In this document: one piece after another, positions 23,786-35,656 of the stretch | How the letters are laid out: each line of letters opens with the position of its first letter | Position numbering within the stretch: the stretch's first letter is position 1 | Assembly (NCBI RefSeq): GCF_018446385.1 | Contig: NC_056000.1 | Span: 52,732,722-52,796,721 of the forward strand | Direction: 5' to 3' | Origin: Zingiber officinale | Lineage: Eukaryota; Streptophyta; Magnoliopsida; Zingiberales; Zingiberaceae | Length of the DNA: 64,000 nt | The notes under the pieces: model-generated | The model's input: only the letters and a program-made list of their open reading frames with translations | Told to the model about the DNA's origin: nothing | Database searches by the model: none | Made by a program: the position numbers and the translations under genes

Positions 23786-26059
23786 CACTACAAGAAAATA
23801 GGGCTTCAAAAATGAAACAAAAAATCCATTTCTGAAAGTCACTTTTCCATTTCTAAAAAAAGTTTAAGATAAAATATTTCATATCTAAAATCTGTTATTG
23901 AAAGTCTCATTGCTAATTCAGGAGACAAAAATATTCCATCTCTAATTTAGAAATGGATTAAAAAATCATTTATAAATCTATTTTTAAATTAACCAAATAA
24001 AATTAATTTGAAATATAAAATCTGTCTCTAAATTTTATTTTAAATCCATAATTAATCTATTTTAAATAACATATAAAAAATAATTTTAATATGTTTATAA
24101 ATAAATCCATTTATAATTCTATTTATAAATTCATATATAATTTTATTTTTAAATTTATTACTAATTTTTTATTATATTATAATTCTATATTCGTATTTAC
24201 TACAAGAAACACTCCCACCTTTCAAATAAATATTTAATATACCTAATTTCTAATCAAGAAGTATCATAAAATTAACATTGAGACAAATAAATATTTATAT
24301 CCTCTAAGAAAATGTATAAATTTTTAAATCTCACCTTAGGTAATCTAATCTTTACATTCTATCATGATGCTCATGGTCACAGGATCAGGTCCTCTTAGAT
24401 ATAAATAATTTGAATATTTCACCTCTTGAATCATTTTACAAGCTTTCTCCTTAAGATTTTCTTTGCTTTGCCTACCTTACTTGATAAACTTTTCTTCCCT
24501 CTATATATTTTCTGTGATAAAGTTCTAATACTTTTTTTTTTACTTTCAACCATTTCTTCATCTATCCTCTTGTTAGTAGCATGCATGTCTACGATTTCTT
24601 CCCTTTGCCCTCCCTTGTCTCGAACTCCATGAGATGAATTACTTCGTATGGATTAATGAACCAACTAAGTTTGTTGAGACAATCTAGCGAATCAAAACAT
24701 GAAACGAGTGAGTTTAATAAATATAAAAACAAGCATGCAATGAGATAACTTATATCAGAAAAAAAAATGACTACTTACCAACAGTATAAATTTATATTAT
24801 CTCCATTGAGATTTGGATCACAACCTAGGGGAGAAATATGATAATCAAACTTCGGACAATTAACATGAAATGACATCAATTTTTTAGAAATCTATACTTG
24901 AGTCTGGGTCATAATTCCAATATTCTCGCAAATATGTCATTAACAACATTCTGATCAATAGATTATATTTTTAATTGATATCAAGTTCATTATACTAATT
25001 GATTTTTCAAGTCCTGACTTATTTGTCATCCCGAGAGTCTAAAATAACTCATGAACATACATACACTTAGTCTTAGTAGAAAGCTACAAATTTTCCAACA
25101 CTAAACCCTAGTCATCTTTTGATTGATGCACAACCAAATTTTCTTCACCATTGTTTTCTGGTCTTGAAATGCTGCACTCATAGAAACAAGATTATATCAG
25201 ACCGAATAATAAATTTCTTTTGTCAATTATATTACACTAGAAAAAGGAATTCTTGGAGTTTTAATTTTAAATCAAGCATATATAAATTACTTTGATAGAT
25301 ATTTTACAATAGCAGTGAATCACCAGATTCTTAAAAACTAATTTTAGAAAACTACTGTCTTATTCACTAAGATTTTCCAATAAAAAAAATAAAATTACAT
25401 ATAGAACACCAACCAATTCATCGACCTTGACATTTGACATTATATTCTAATACAATCTATAAAATTTAGAATCATAGATATATTGTATCTCAGTAAAGCA
25501 ATCTAACAAGTTTAAACGACATCATTTAGTATTTACCTTCCATTGCAGTTGTCTAGCATTAATAGGAGAGGAACCACTAAACCAATTGAATGATTCAACA
25601 TAGAATGTCTGTTGCCTTTTATCTAATGAAAAATGGTTTCTTGATTAAGAAACCACATTGTTATGTACACTTTTTTCAACAACATACATGCAATGATCAA
25701 TTCAAGTAATATGAAACTGAACTAAACATTAGCCATAAGTTATAGCTGAATCATGTAATGCAGTGAATATCAAAAAATAAGAGAGAAGCATTTTTATCAA
25801 CACTGTAATGTTGATGCAACGATACAAGGCAACAGAGTAAGATATATGCTAAGGTAATACAACATACCAGGGTACACGGACACCAAGAAGCCACAGACAT
25901 TGGCATTAACCAATAGTGTAGAACCAAATCTATAGTGCTTTCCTAGGAAATCTCCAATTTTAGCTACAACCAAAATCCACGCGAAGAGGTCGCCTTGAGC
26001 GCGAGGCAACCGTGAGCAACCATGTACGTTTATAGGTGGCCACGCGCAACCACAGTAAT

Positions 26060-26835
26060 AGGGATGTAAATGAACCAAACGGTTCACGAGCTATTCGATA
26101 CTCAATTCGGTAAAAAGCTCGTTCGAGTTCGTTCATTTAGCTTATCGAGTTGAGTTTGAGCTTGATTTCGAGCTCGATAGTTTCATCGAGCTAAGCTTGA
26201 GCTTAAGGATATTCGACTCGTGAGCTTACGAACATGTTTGTTTATATGCTCAAGAGCTCAAGCTCGGCTCATTTAAAGGGCTAGAGCTCAGCTCGTTTAA
26301 AGGGCTCGAGAACATGCTCATTTATAGGCTCGTGAACTCAGGCTCGAGCTTAGCTCGTTTAAAGGTCTCGAGAACATGTTCGTTTATAAGCTCATGAACT
26401 CGGGCTTGAGCTTGGCTCGATTAAAGGGCTCATGAATATGTTCAATGGTGTGTTGAGTTTGGAAGTTTAATGTAGTAGTTTGGGATGTTCAATGATGTGT
26501 TGAGTTTATATTATTTTAGTTGTTAGGTTTGTTAAATATTTATTCAAATGAGTTTTCGAGCTCGCTTAACAAGCTTGCAAAACGAGCCTTAAAACAAGCA
26601 AAAAATGAGCTTGAAAATGAGCTTGAGCTCGCTTAACTAGTTATGCTCATTAACTATGATAATCGAGATAATAACGAGCTGAGCTCGAATTGTTCACGAG
26701 TTTAGTAATTCTAAAACGAGCCGAGCTCAAGCCTTGTGATAAAAGTTTGATTTGAGCTCGAGCCGAGCTCGAGTCCGAATACAACTTAAACGAGTTAAGC
26801 TCGAGCTTAATAATGTTTAGCTCATTTACATCCCT
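26060..26835. mobile_element. Small inverted-repeat element (hAT-like MITE) inside CACTA-1
   Basis: AGGGATGTAAATGA at the left end is matched by TCATTTACATCCCT at the right end. The 775-base body is packed with GAGCTCGAGC-type motifs and a direct repeat of about 65 bases (GCTCGTTTAAAGGGCTCGAG, three to four copies at 26250-26430). No coding capacity is seen. A clean 8-base TSD could not be found, so the superfamily is uncertain. Confidence 0.7.
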
Positions 26836-26844
26836 ACGCAGCAA

Positions 26845-26945
26845 CCTCACGGCCACAAGAGGCGTGTGACCTCGCGACCACAAGAGGCGTGCGACCTCGC
26901 GACCGCTAGAGGTATGCGACCTCACGCCAGCAAGAGGCGGTCAAG
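26845..26945. repeat. Short GC-rich tandem repeat
   Basis: About four units of roughly 27 bases carry AAGAGGCGTGYGACCTCGCGACC. They stand out as GC-rich within the AT-rich CACTA-1 interior. No coding role is seen. Confidence 0.7.
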
Positions 26946-27819
26946 TGAGGAAATCCCTAAGAATGACGAAATTGCCGCGACGAGAGAAAAAAAGTGCAAC
27001 GAGAGAAAGAAAGGGAAGGGTTGATTTAGGTTACAAAGAGAGCTCAAGTAAAAAAATAACATATTAAGAAAACAATAATAAGGGCTAATAAATTTTAGCG
27101 GAAAAATAGTCTATAGTATTTATGAATATTGAGATAAATTTATAAATCCAAGTACATTTCATTTCAAATTTTATTAATTTAGAAACTAATTTTTTATCTC
27201 AATTTTTTATATTTTAAATGATATTTTAACATTTTTAAAAATCTATTTATACTTAATATTTTTTTTAAAAAAATTAAATACAATTTTATTTCAAATATAT
27301 TTCATATTTCATCTCAAATTTCATTTTATACATTATATTTTTAAAAATAAAATAAATTTATCTTTATTAAATTTTAAATGAATTTTTTAACAAAAATATG
27401 ATCTCAAATTCTATTTATAATTCATAGTTATTTTTTAATAAAAATATATATATTATTTTATTTTGAATTTGTTTTAAATTCTGGCTTAATTTTTTTAATA
27501 TTATATTTTATTAAAGTAAAATAAATTAGTGATTAAGTAGAATATCAATTTTTTATTTATAAAAATCCGAAATAGATTTTATTTCCGTTTCAAATATTCG
27601 TTTCTAATCTGTATTTATTTTTATTTATAAAAATTTATTGGTAGCTTCGTCTCAAATTCATTTTAAATTTTGTTTCAAATTTATTTTTATATATTATATT
27701 TTATTTAACTAAAATGGACTAGTAATTTCGTAGAAAATCTGTTTCTGATTTACTAAAATTTGAAACGGATTTAATTCTGTTTCAGAAATCTGTCTTTGAA
27801 GACCTGTTTTTTTATAGTG

Positions 27820-28900
27820 CTTCTTCTAGGCAGCTTGCACTTCTTCAACGTTGATGAATTCAGTTGCCCGGTTGATCAGCATATCAAAGTTCGTTGGAGC
27901 TCTTCTGGCCAGATCGCGTCAAAAATCATTATCAGTGAGTCTCCGAGAAAAGTCGCTTACTAAAATCTCCGTGGTGACTATGGGGACATCCATAGTCATC
28001 TAATTGAACCTCTTGATGTATGCACGGAGTGTCTCTTTGGGCCCCTATTTGAGCAAAATGAGGCTCCAAGGGGTTTTGTGGTAGCGTTAGTTACTGGAGA
28101 AGTGGTGGAGAACTGCTTTATGGAATTCCTTGAAGAGGTGAATGGAGTTGTCTAACAGCCGTTTAAACCATCGTTGGGCTGCTTTGCCAAATGTGGTGAG
28201 GAACATTAAGCATTTCACACCATCCGTAAATTGTTGAAGAAGGACAACTTTCTCAAATTTGAGGAGATGATCCTCCGGGTCGGTTGTTCCCAAATATTCT
28301 CCTAAGTTCAGGCTCTAATAGTATTTTGACAATGGATCCTCCAACACCCATTGCGAGAACAGGGTGATGATTCGCTCAGGGGAGCTATCACTGGCTATAA
28401 TTTTTCCTTTGAACCTGTCTCGAACAAGTGTTTCTCCTGAAGATTCTTGAAGTACTCCTCCTTGGCCCAATTGCTCAGGCGGTGTATGAAAAAGTAATCG
28501 GGGTGCCAGATTGGTGAAAGAGGTGTAGGAAACAAATGAGCAAGACCTTCCTCTTGATCTCCCCTTTCCCTATAAAGTGTTGTCGTTGATAATGCGGGAT
28601 TTGGCCATGGTAGTGTGCCTCTGGTAACTGCTTGTCGTTGCTGCAATGCTTTTTGCACTCAAGCCTCGACAATCATCTTGAACTCCTCAGGTGTCAAAGC
28701 AATAGTTGTGAGTTTTCTAGCCTCTTCTATCTCAAAGCTTTAGATTCAGGCAAAGATTCCTATAGACGACACAAATTTTATCCTATTTGAAGGCTAGGGA
28801 GATGGCGAGTTGACTCAGGTGGATGGTCTGTTGACCAATGGAAGACTTCTTTAACCGACGATGAAGCTCCTCAACAATCCCACACACAATATGACAATCC
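27820..28900 (-). pseudogene. Tat gag N-terminal and central part
   Basis: The open stretch 28087-28293 reads GTTDPEDHLLKFEKVVLLQQ, AAQRWFKRLLDNSI and HHFSSN, the retrotransposon Gag (capsid) domain. Downstream pieces (KETLRAYIKRFN, INRATEFINVEE) follow on the minus strand to the CACTA-1 junction. The N-terminal third (28300-28900) is frameshifted. Gag forms the particle in which reverse transcription takes place. Confidence 0.85.
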
Positions 28901-28920
28901 AACAAAGCGTTTGTGACCAA

Positions 28921-29065
28921 TGACAATTGAAGAGATCCCTAGCAAGGCCCTTTGACGCTTAAGTCAGTACGTTTTTTGGCAAGTGGATGAAGAAGAAGAA
29001 CGTAGAGGATACACGCGAGAGTAAGATTTAGATGATGCTAATTGTGTACCTTGCCAACAGAGAGG
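28921..29065 (-). repeat. Inner (U5-side) piece of the Tat 5' LTR
   Basis: It lies directly upstream (in element orientation) of gag and ends TTGTCA next to TTGGTCACAAACGC, a possible diverged primer site. The sequence is cut at 29065 by the Athila-type solo LTR and continues at 45205, where TATATAAAGGGG is found on the minus strand. The boundary is inferred. Confidence 0.5.
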
Positions 29066-30082
29066 TGTTACACACCGTAAGTGTACGGTTACGTCATCAG
29101 TAATAAAAAGATATCGAATCCACAGGGATTGGTTATAATCAATAAAGATATCTCAAAGCGAATTAGCTAACCAATCAAACAAAAGATTATATGATCTAAG
29201 AAACAACTAAAGAATAGAAGTAAAAGGTTAAATGTAGGAACTTAGTTTTGTGAAGGTTCTAAGAGTTTTGGTTTCTTTGTGATATTCATCAATGTAATAC
29301 AATCTATCAATCCTTATCCTCAATTGTAATGTATTTGTAAGAAGTCATCGGTTATTTCCTGTAGAAAACACCGGTCAAGGACTCTCATCTAAATCTTAAG
29401 CAATCAAATAGTTATGATCCCTATGAAGTCCGTTAGCGGGGCAGCCCTATTACGACGTCCCTCGGTCATACAACATAGAAATGCTTCGCTAATCAATTCA
29501 CATTAAGATATAGAATTTAGCACATCGCATTACAACAAAAACCCTCATAGACATCGATTTTCCACCAATGTCTATTACATTTTTGACCGATGTCTATGAA
29601 GGCGATGTAAAAGGTCTACCATTTTAGACATCGGGTTAAAACCTGTGTAGTATCACTTAACGACATCGGGTGTAAAATCGATGTAATATTATATGTTAAT
29701 AACACCAGTTTTGGCAGCGGTATACGACCGATGTAATATTAGTTAATGACACCGGTTTTGCAGCGGTGGAAAATCGATGTAATATCAGTATTGTTTAACG
29801 ACACAAATTTAATTTTCGAAATAGTGAAAAACCAATATTATCACCAAGCAAATCATAAAATTAAGTTAATATTATTAATTCACTAACAAAATCACAAATA
29901 AAAATGCACCGACGTATCTCAACACACTAAGTCAATATCCATATAACCAACACATAAATATTCTTCTTACAACATAAAAAGATAATAGATATTGTGCACA
30001 TCAAGTCAGTATCCACAAATTACACATAACTATTCTTCTTACAACATCAAAAGGCAATAGATAGTATACAAATATTCTTCTT

Positions 30083-30345
30083 ACTGGTGCTAACGTTATC
30101 CTTCTTGCTCTGTGCAGAGATTTAACTAAATCTTCCCCAGTAGTTTTATTTGTTAATAGACAATTCTCTTTATCTATTACTGGATGGGCACCTTTGCTTG
30201 TTTGATTTCCTGAGGGTGACAACTGATTGGTGATTCTTTGTAAAGGAGGCCTCCATCTTAAAGAAGCCATTGGAGGCTTTGGGAACTTTACAATATCCTT
30301 CTTGGTTGTCCTCTCACTATTTAATTGATTCTCCAATTCTCTTAC
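30083..30345 (-). pseudogene. Possible captured kinesin-14 C-terminal tail exon
   Basis: After an acceptor-like TATTCAG the minus strand reads VRELENQLNSERTTKK, PKPPMASLRWRPPLQRITN and later ARRITLAPVRR. The LENQL-basic-proline-rich pattern recalls the tail following the motor of plant kinesin-14 proteins, but no motor motif is present. It could be another Pro/Arg-rich protein. It is a single exon without start or context and so is not functional. Confidence 0.35.
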
Positions 30346-30846
30346 CTGAATAGAATAAAATAGTCAATATGGATATAAAGCAGTTTGTTGCTTACATAAG
30401 GAAAATTAAAGATGCTGTAAATTCTACTCAAATAGAGATTGAAAATGAGATAAGTAACTTTTTGCTGGTAATTTTTACTTGTTTGCTCAGCTTCTTTGAT
30501 TTGCACATTTGAAATAATATGTTAAAGTGTAAAAAGCAAGGTCAATGACAAATCTCTCATGGATGCACCTAAAATGGCAAGTACTGAAGTCCCCTCCATT
30601 AGCACAAGTGTGAATAGCAATGTTCAGAGCATCAACAACTCATTGATTCATGAGAGTTCTTGCATCCAAGAAGATCCAGGAGTTCACATGATCTTCTCTA
30701 CTAAACCAGCTAAATTTGCAAATTCAAATGATGAAGTAAGACCAATCCAGTCCCTGCAGAGTGCATTTCAAACGAATCCTCCTCAATCTCTCACCAAAAG
30801 TTGAATTAGAAAACAAGTTTGATGTATATTTAAAGGGAAGACTAAC

Positions 30847-31356
30847 CATATTTCACTAGCTCATCGATGAAGTTGTTGTAGAACTGCAGACCTTTAGGAT
30901 TCACAAATCCTCTTCCATCTACAAAGAAAGTAGCATTCATATAAAATAACAGAATTAGTGTTTTTTAATAACACTCTAACCGATCTAAAAGTTTCAGGGA
31001 GTCATACTCGGAAGAAGTCTTGACCACGAGATGGAGAATCTGTAGGAGTCCAATCCCAATTCAGCCATCAGCTTGACATCTTCCTAATAAATCATCTCAT
31101 CTTACTGAAAGTTACTTGTATGATTCTTCTATAGTCAAACTAACTCTTTAATTGTGCGATTGCTTAGGAAGTAGCTTTAATAGTCATCAATGGGTAATAA
31201 TTAAGTTAAGATTCAAACCCAAAATGAAACAGATAGAAGAAGCTTTTATATATTTTTACATTAAAAAAGGTGAACCTAAAAAGTGTGTAGTTATACCTTA
31301 TATTTGTGATACCCATCTGAAGCTACATCCGCTGTACTTTTGTCCATCATTCGTCC
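30847..31356 (-). pseudogene. Captured beta-glucosidase (glycoside hydrolase family 1) exons
   Basis: Three consecutive exons are readable with splice sites. 31297-31356 encodes RMMDKSTADVASDGYHKYK, with donor GTATAA. 31008-31083 (76 bp) encodes EDVKLMAELGLDSYRFSISW and then SRLLP, with donor GTATGA. 30847-30918 encodes [20 protein letters not shown] and then VKYG, with donor GTTAG. These correspond to the N-terminal quarter of the family-1 barrel. The 60 and 76 bp exon sizes are, as I recall, typical of plant GH1 genes. GH1 enzymes hydrolyse beta-glucosides. The catalytic Glu residues lie further downstream and are absent, so this fragment cannot be active. Confidence 0.88.
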
Positions 31357-31650
31357 TAAAATATTCATCATAAAAAAGATCAATAATTCTCAGAAAGTTA
31401 AACGGTGGTTAGAGTAATTAAACACAGGATTATAATATCAGTGACTGAAATTCCATTACTCAAATGCATTCAAATGTGAAGTGTTGAGCTACTCATTCTT
31501 CCGGAGTCTACTCATCTCCTCTTACGAAATTATCAGAGGTGTTACAGATGTGAAGACATACCAGTTAACAAGCTCATTGTGAGGCTCATATACTCGAAGA
31601 AGTACACCAAAAAATCCACCTTTTGGATGATAGATCGATCAAGAGGATAT

Positions 31651-32085
31651 CTAACTGGAGGAAGAAACTAGGCAATTGTTTTGAAGCTTACCTTGATCCC
31701 CTTGCTTTACTTCCAGCTCATTTAATTGGTTCTGATAGATATGTTTCAGCAAGGGAAGCAATTCAGATATCAAGCTATATGTGTGCTCCTTATTATTAAA
31801 CTTGTTTTGACCATTTGCCAGTTCCTGAAGATGATACAAATTGAATATGCACATAAAATTGTCATAAACCCAGTCTAACACCAGATTGAGTTTATGACAA
31901 TTTTGATAAGTACTATGATTTGGCACTCCTGATACTAGTCTTGTTAGTCCTGAGACTGATGCTAATCCTAAGACTAAAGAAATTGCAAAAAAAATGATGA
32001 TAGTGGGTTTATGGTGCATACAGATAAAGCCAAAAAATAGGCCTTCAATTAGCATGGTTATTAACATGTTGGAAGGAAGCATCAT
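31651..32085 (-). CDS. Unrecognised 144-codon ORF in CACTA-2, doubtful gene
   Basis: It is an open frame just after an acceptor-like TTTGCAG. It has a hydrophobic N-terminal stretch (residues about 5-50) and a C-terminal half with [17 protein letters not shown], possibly helical. I recognise no family. Lying between captured GH1 and NDPK fragments on the same strand, it may be part of another captured gene or chance coding. Function is unknown. Confidence 0.25.
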   Translation of the reverse strand: MMLPSNMLITMLIEGLFFGFICMHHKPTIIIFFAISLVLGLASVSGLTRLVSGVPNHSTYQNCHKLNLVLDWVYDNFMCIFNLYHLQELANGQNKFNNKEHTYSLISELLPLLKHIYQNQLNELEVKQGDQGKLQNNCLVSSSS

Positions 32086-33564
32086 GGACCTGCAAATGCC
32101 ACCAAAACCAAAATTCAGTTAGAGTGCCATTTGAAGATTATTAAATGATGCAATATTGTTTTTGTTTCCACAGTATTCTGAACAATAAAACAAAATCAAG
32201 CTTGTATAACATTTGGCTTGAATGTAATATGTGATCAAAGTAATTTCTTAATTCTGTTTTTTGTGGTGAGATTATATTGGAAAACAAATATTGTTTAAAT
32301 GCTTGTTGACCTCATAATGTTGTAAAAGAGTCGCACAAATAATTGTTTATCATATGCCAAGCTAGTAATAGGGAGATATATATTCCCTTTAGCACCCATA
32401 ACAGTCAACAGGATAAGATAGTCCATTTAGATTAGAGAATTATATTGGAAAGATAGTTGTTGTTCTTTCCAATTTTCATCATTTTGATTGCAGAGGTGAA
32501 GAGTTTCTGTCTACCTCTAATTTTGTTTGTACATAATAACAACAAAGAGAAATTCTTGTCAAATAGTTTAGCAACAACTGGAATGTAGGAACAATTTCAA
32601 ACTGTGATTGAATTAAGCCAATGAATTTTTACAGGATCTGCAAACTTTTCAGGGGTAGAAATATGCATCTAAATCTTTATGGGAGTCAAGTGAGACTAAA
32701 CTTATTTCTAGTTAAAATTCTTCCCTGGACCAAGAATGTTTAGGATCTACTGAAACAGGAATGAAGAGGTCCAGCTAATGGATTCCAAAAATCAGAGAAA
32801 GTAACGACATTGTAAAGCTCGTAATCGGGCACACAAGCTTGAACCCCAAAAGTTTTTTTTCTTCATATGCTGGAAACTTCATTCAAATCTCTTGCTGGAA
32901 AGATCAAAACAACTGACTAATTAATTATTAGAATTACTATATCACCCTAGTAATAGCTCCAATAATCAATGAGCTTGTCACTCAATTGGCACAATCTTTC
33001 CGGATCTGGTCTATCCTGAACCCTAAACCGTATTAGGAACTATTCAGATGGATTCAGATAATTAACTTGGTCATGAATTGATTTAACAAGAAGGTCAAAA
33101 GAAAATAGTCACTTAATGATCAAAGCCTTTAAGTTGTATATGTAGCGCATCTAAGAAGCCCAACACACAAATCCTGTAGAAACAACAACAACAAAAAGAG
33201 GTAAATTTATAAGCTAGAAAACATGGCATATTAGTGAAAAGAATTAGCATAGACATAAAAGAAACTTGATAGTTCAAGGAATACATAAAACCAACTTAGC
33301 AACAAGAAATAACAACTCCTCAATCTAGCAAACAAAAATGAAAAAATCAACTCAGGATAGTGTTTGAGGAAATTCATCAAACACATTGCATACATCAATC
33401 AATTAATGCTTGCAATCAAGAGATCAAGAAGATGAAACTCTAATATTTTTTAGTTTCCACTATACTTGAGTTTCTAGGTTACACATGCAAGAACATGGCC
33501 TTGACAAGCAAAGTTTCAAGCTTATTTGAGTTTCAAGAAATTTAACTGACGAAGAAGAAATCAC

Positions 33565-34077
33565 CTGCCAATCTCAATTGCATAGTCTAACCACCACATT
33601 CTTTCGCGTCCATACCATCGCTACCACCGGACCAGAGATGATGTACTCCACAAGGGAACCAAAGAAGGGCTTCGCGGAGAGGTCGGCGTAGTGTTTCTCC
33701 GCAAAGGAGCGTTCCACGCCGACCAACTTCAACCCTGATCGACGCACAAAAATAACCAAGAAAATTTCTCGTTTCTTCTCTAAAGTAGATGGGGAAAACA
33801 AAAAAGGATTGTAGTTGGTAAAATCTTCACCTTTCAAGTAGAAACCTTTTTTCTCAAACCTACTAATAATTTCTCCAACCTTTCAACTAAAAAAAAAAGG
33901 AAGAAGAAGGATTTTGGTGTTTCAGTAACATATCTATTGTAAATTACGCAATGCAACGCCGAAGAATAGATGAACGAAGTGAAGGAATAAGAAATCAAGG
34001 GGGAGGAAGACGGAGAGCACACTAGGCCGCGTTGGACGTCGCTGGGCTTAATCATGATGAAGGTTTGTCTGTTCCAT
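33565..34077 (-). pseudogene. Captured nucleoside diphosphate kinase gene fragment
   Basis: Exon 1 (34023-34077) encodes TFIMIKPSDVQRGL after an ATG that a 2-base insertion puts out of frame. Exon 2 (33831-33879, 49 bp) encodes [16 protein letters not shown]. Exon 3 (33565-33734) encodes [20 protein letters not shown], then SGPVVAMVW, and ends DYAIEIGR before a GTGATT donor. Introns keep GT...AG borders. NDPK transfers phosphate between nucleotides. In exon 3 the segment between VVAMVW and the C-terminal DYAIEIGR is shortened and frameshifted. The catalytic-His exon is not present, so the copy is dead. Confidence 0.9.
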
Positions 34078-34159
34078 CGCCATGCTCGCTTCGTTTCTAT
34101 CGCTTGCTTGCTGATGTTGTTAAGGAGAATGATGACCGAAGGCACAACTTTCATAGAGT

Positions 34160-34660
34160 GGGAACAAAAACCCTAATCGGACTCAGCTCCACAGAAGATC
34201 CTGGCTAGAAGTGCGAGTCTTCCCAAGTCAAAACTACAAAAGCCAATCGATTTGCTGGCAGCGGATGCTGACCACAACCTTCCGCATGGGGCTGGCCAGC
34301 GGCTGGGCGTCCTCGGCGTGTACGACATCGCCGTCCATGGGGTGGCCGACCGCGGGGTCGCCGAAGGCAGCAGGGGCGATCGCGTGAGCGACGAAGAGTG
34401 GAGCTGAGATGGAGGAGCGGAGACCGGCGGGCGAGAATGAGTTGCTACCCTCTGCGTCCTCAGTCAAACATAAGGCAAGCTGTGCTGTGCATCGATCTAG
34501 GAAGGGGAAGAGGGAGATGAGGCTAAGAGAGATAGCCAGATGGCCAACGGCGAGGAGGAAAGTGGTGGATATACGGTGGACGGTGCGATATAGGTTTAGG
34601 TTTAGAGGGAAGAATGAAGTGTTGCAAATTTTGACTAAATATTGGTGGGAAAATTAAATT
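34160..34660. other. GC-rich segment in CACTA-2, origin unknown
   Basis: This is strikingly GC-rich against the rest of CACTA-2, and both strands have short frames (34234-34467 minus, 34409-34657 plus). It lies directly upstream of the captured NDPK exon 1 and could be that gene's 5' flank or another captured exon. No family is recognised. Confidence 0.35.
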
Positions 34661-35656
34661 ATTTTATTTTATCATAGACACCAGGTTTTAAAAATTGCTG
34701 TTAAAATCGGTGTCTATTAACAAAAAAAAGTGCTCATAGACATCAGCTTCAAAAACCGATGTCTATGAGCGAAAATCTGCGCTCATAGACACCGGTTTTT
34801 GGAAAAATCGGTGTAAATACTCAAAGACATCGGTTTTTGCTTAAAACCATTGTTGTTCCACTGATGTCTATGAGAGATTTTGTTGTAGTGTCGATCCATC
34901 CTACTTCTTTGTAGGTTCTTACTTCACCCCTCAAGGTGATTCCCTAAATGTCCGTTAGTGGGGCAACCCTGTCACGACGCCCCTCAGTCATACAATTTAG
35001 AGAATTCCTCTACAACATTCCACAAAAAATACAAACAACAAATCAAAAATGGTAATTAGGTACAAAACACAACAATCCATACAAGATAAAATTGATACAA
35101 AACATAACAACATCATTAAATCAAGAAGATGGCAAATCCTTGAATCTTACATTAATTCACATCACAAATACTCCCTCAATCCTAGAACAATAAGTTCTAC
35201 TCCATAGAACAATAAGTTCTACTCCATAGAACACAAGAAAAGAACAGAAGACAAGAAGATCGTAAGCAGTCCTATCTCAATCAAGAAGATAGAATGGAAA
35301 TGCTAATCTAAAGACGACGAGTGATCTTCAGAACCAATCCATGCTATTGGAGTTGAATCTTGGACGGAAACGCCTCTTGATCGCTAGAAACCACGCCCAA
35401 GATGTGGAAGGAAGCCTCAAGAATGGATCTCCCCCAAAGGGAGAACCTCCCCTTTCAAAGAGGAAGAAACCCTTTATATAGAAGAGGGTATTTGGGCGCC
35501 ACATGGCCTGTGGTATGACCGTGTGAAATTCACACAGCCTTGCCAACTTCCTTCTTGCCCAAGGTCACATGGGCATGCCATGTGTGACTCTCACATGGGC
35601 ATGCCATGCTTTGTCCTGGCCGACTTGCATAGCCATGCAGATCTACACGGCCTAGC

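Larger units (their letters stand above)
23786..27819. mobile_element. CACTA transposon 1 (non-autonomous), TSD CTT
   Basis: The left end CACTACAAGAAAATAGGGC and the right end TTTTTTTATAGTG are inverted copies, CACTAYAA followed by an A-rich run. CTT flanks the element at 23783-23785 and 27820-27822. It is 4.0 kb with very AT-rich subterminal regions. No TNPA/TNPD transposase could be read, so it would depend on enzymes made elsewhere. It splits the Tat gag. 24000-26050 is AT-rich with no gene I can support. Confidence 0.92.
29528..34890. mobile_element. CACTA transposon 2 carrying captured host gene fragments, TSD TCG
   Basis: The left end CATTACAACAAAAACCC (one change from CACTA) and the right end TTTTGTTGTAGTG are inverted copies for about 30 bases. 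TCG lies on both sides (29525-29527 and 34891-34893). Both subterminal regions are full of GACATCGGTTTT/CGATGTAATAT units. There is no transposase. The inside holds minus-strand exon fragments of at least two host genes and possibly a third, the hallmark of a Pack-CACTA. 32086-33560 contains nothing I recognise. Confidence 0.93.

Noticed and set aside
30847..31356. Functional beta-glucosidase gene
   Set aside because: Only three N-terminal exons are present, the catalytic regions are missing, and the fragment lies within CACTA ends.
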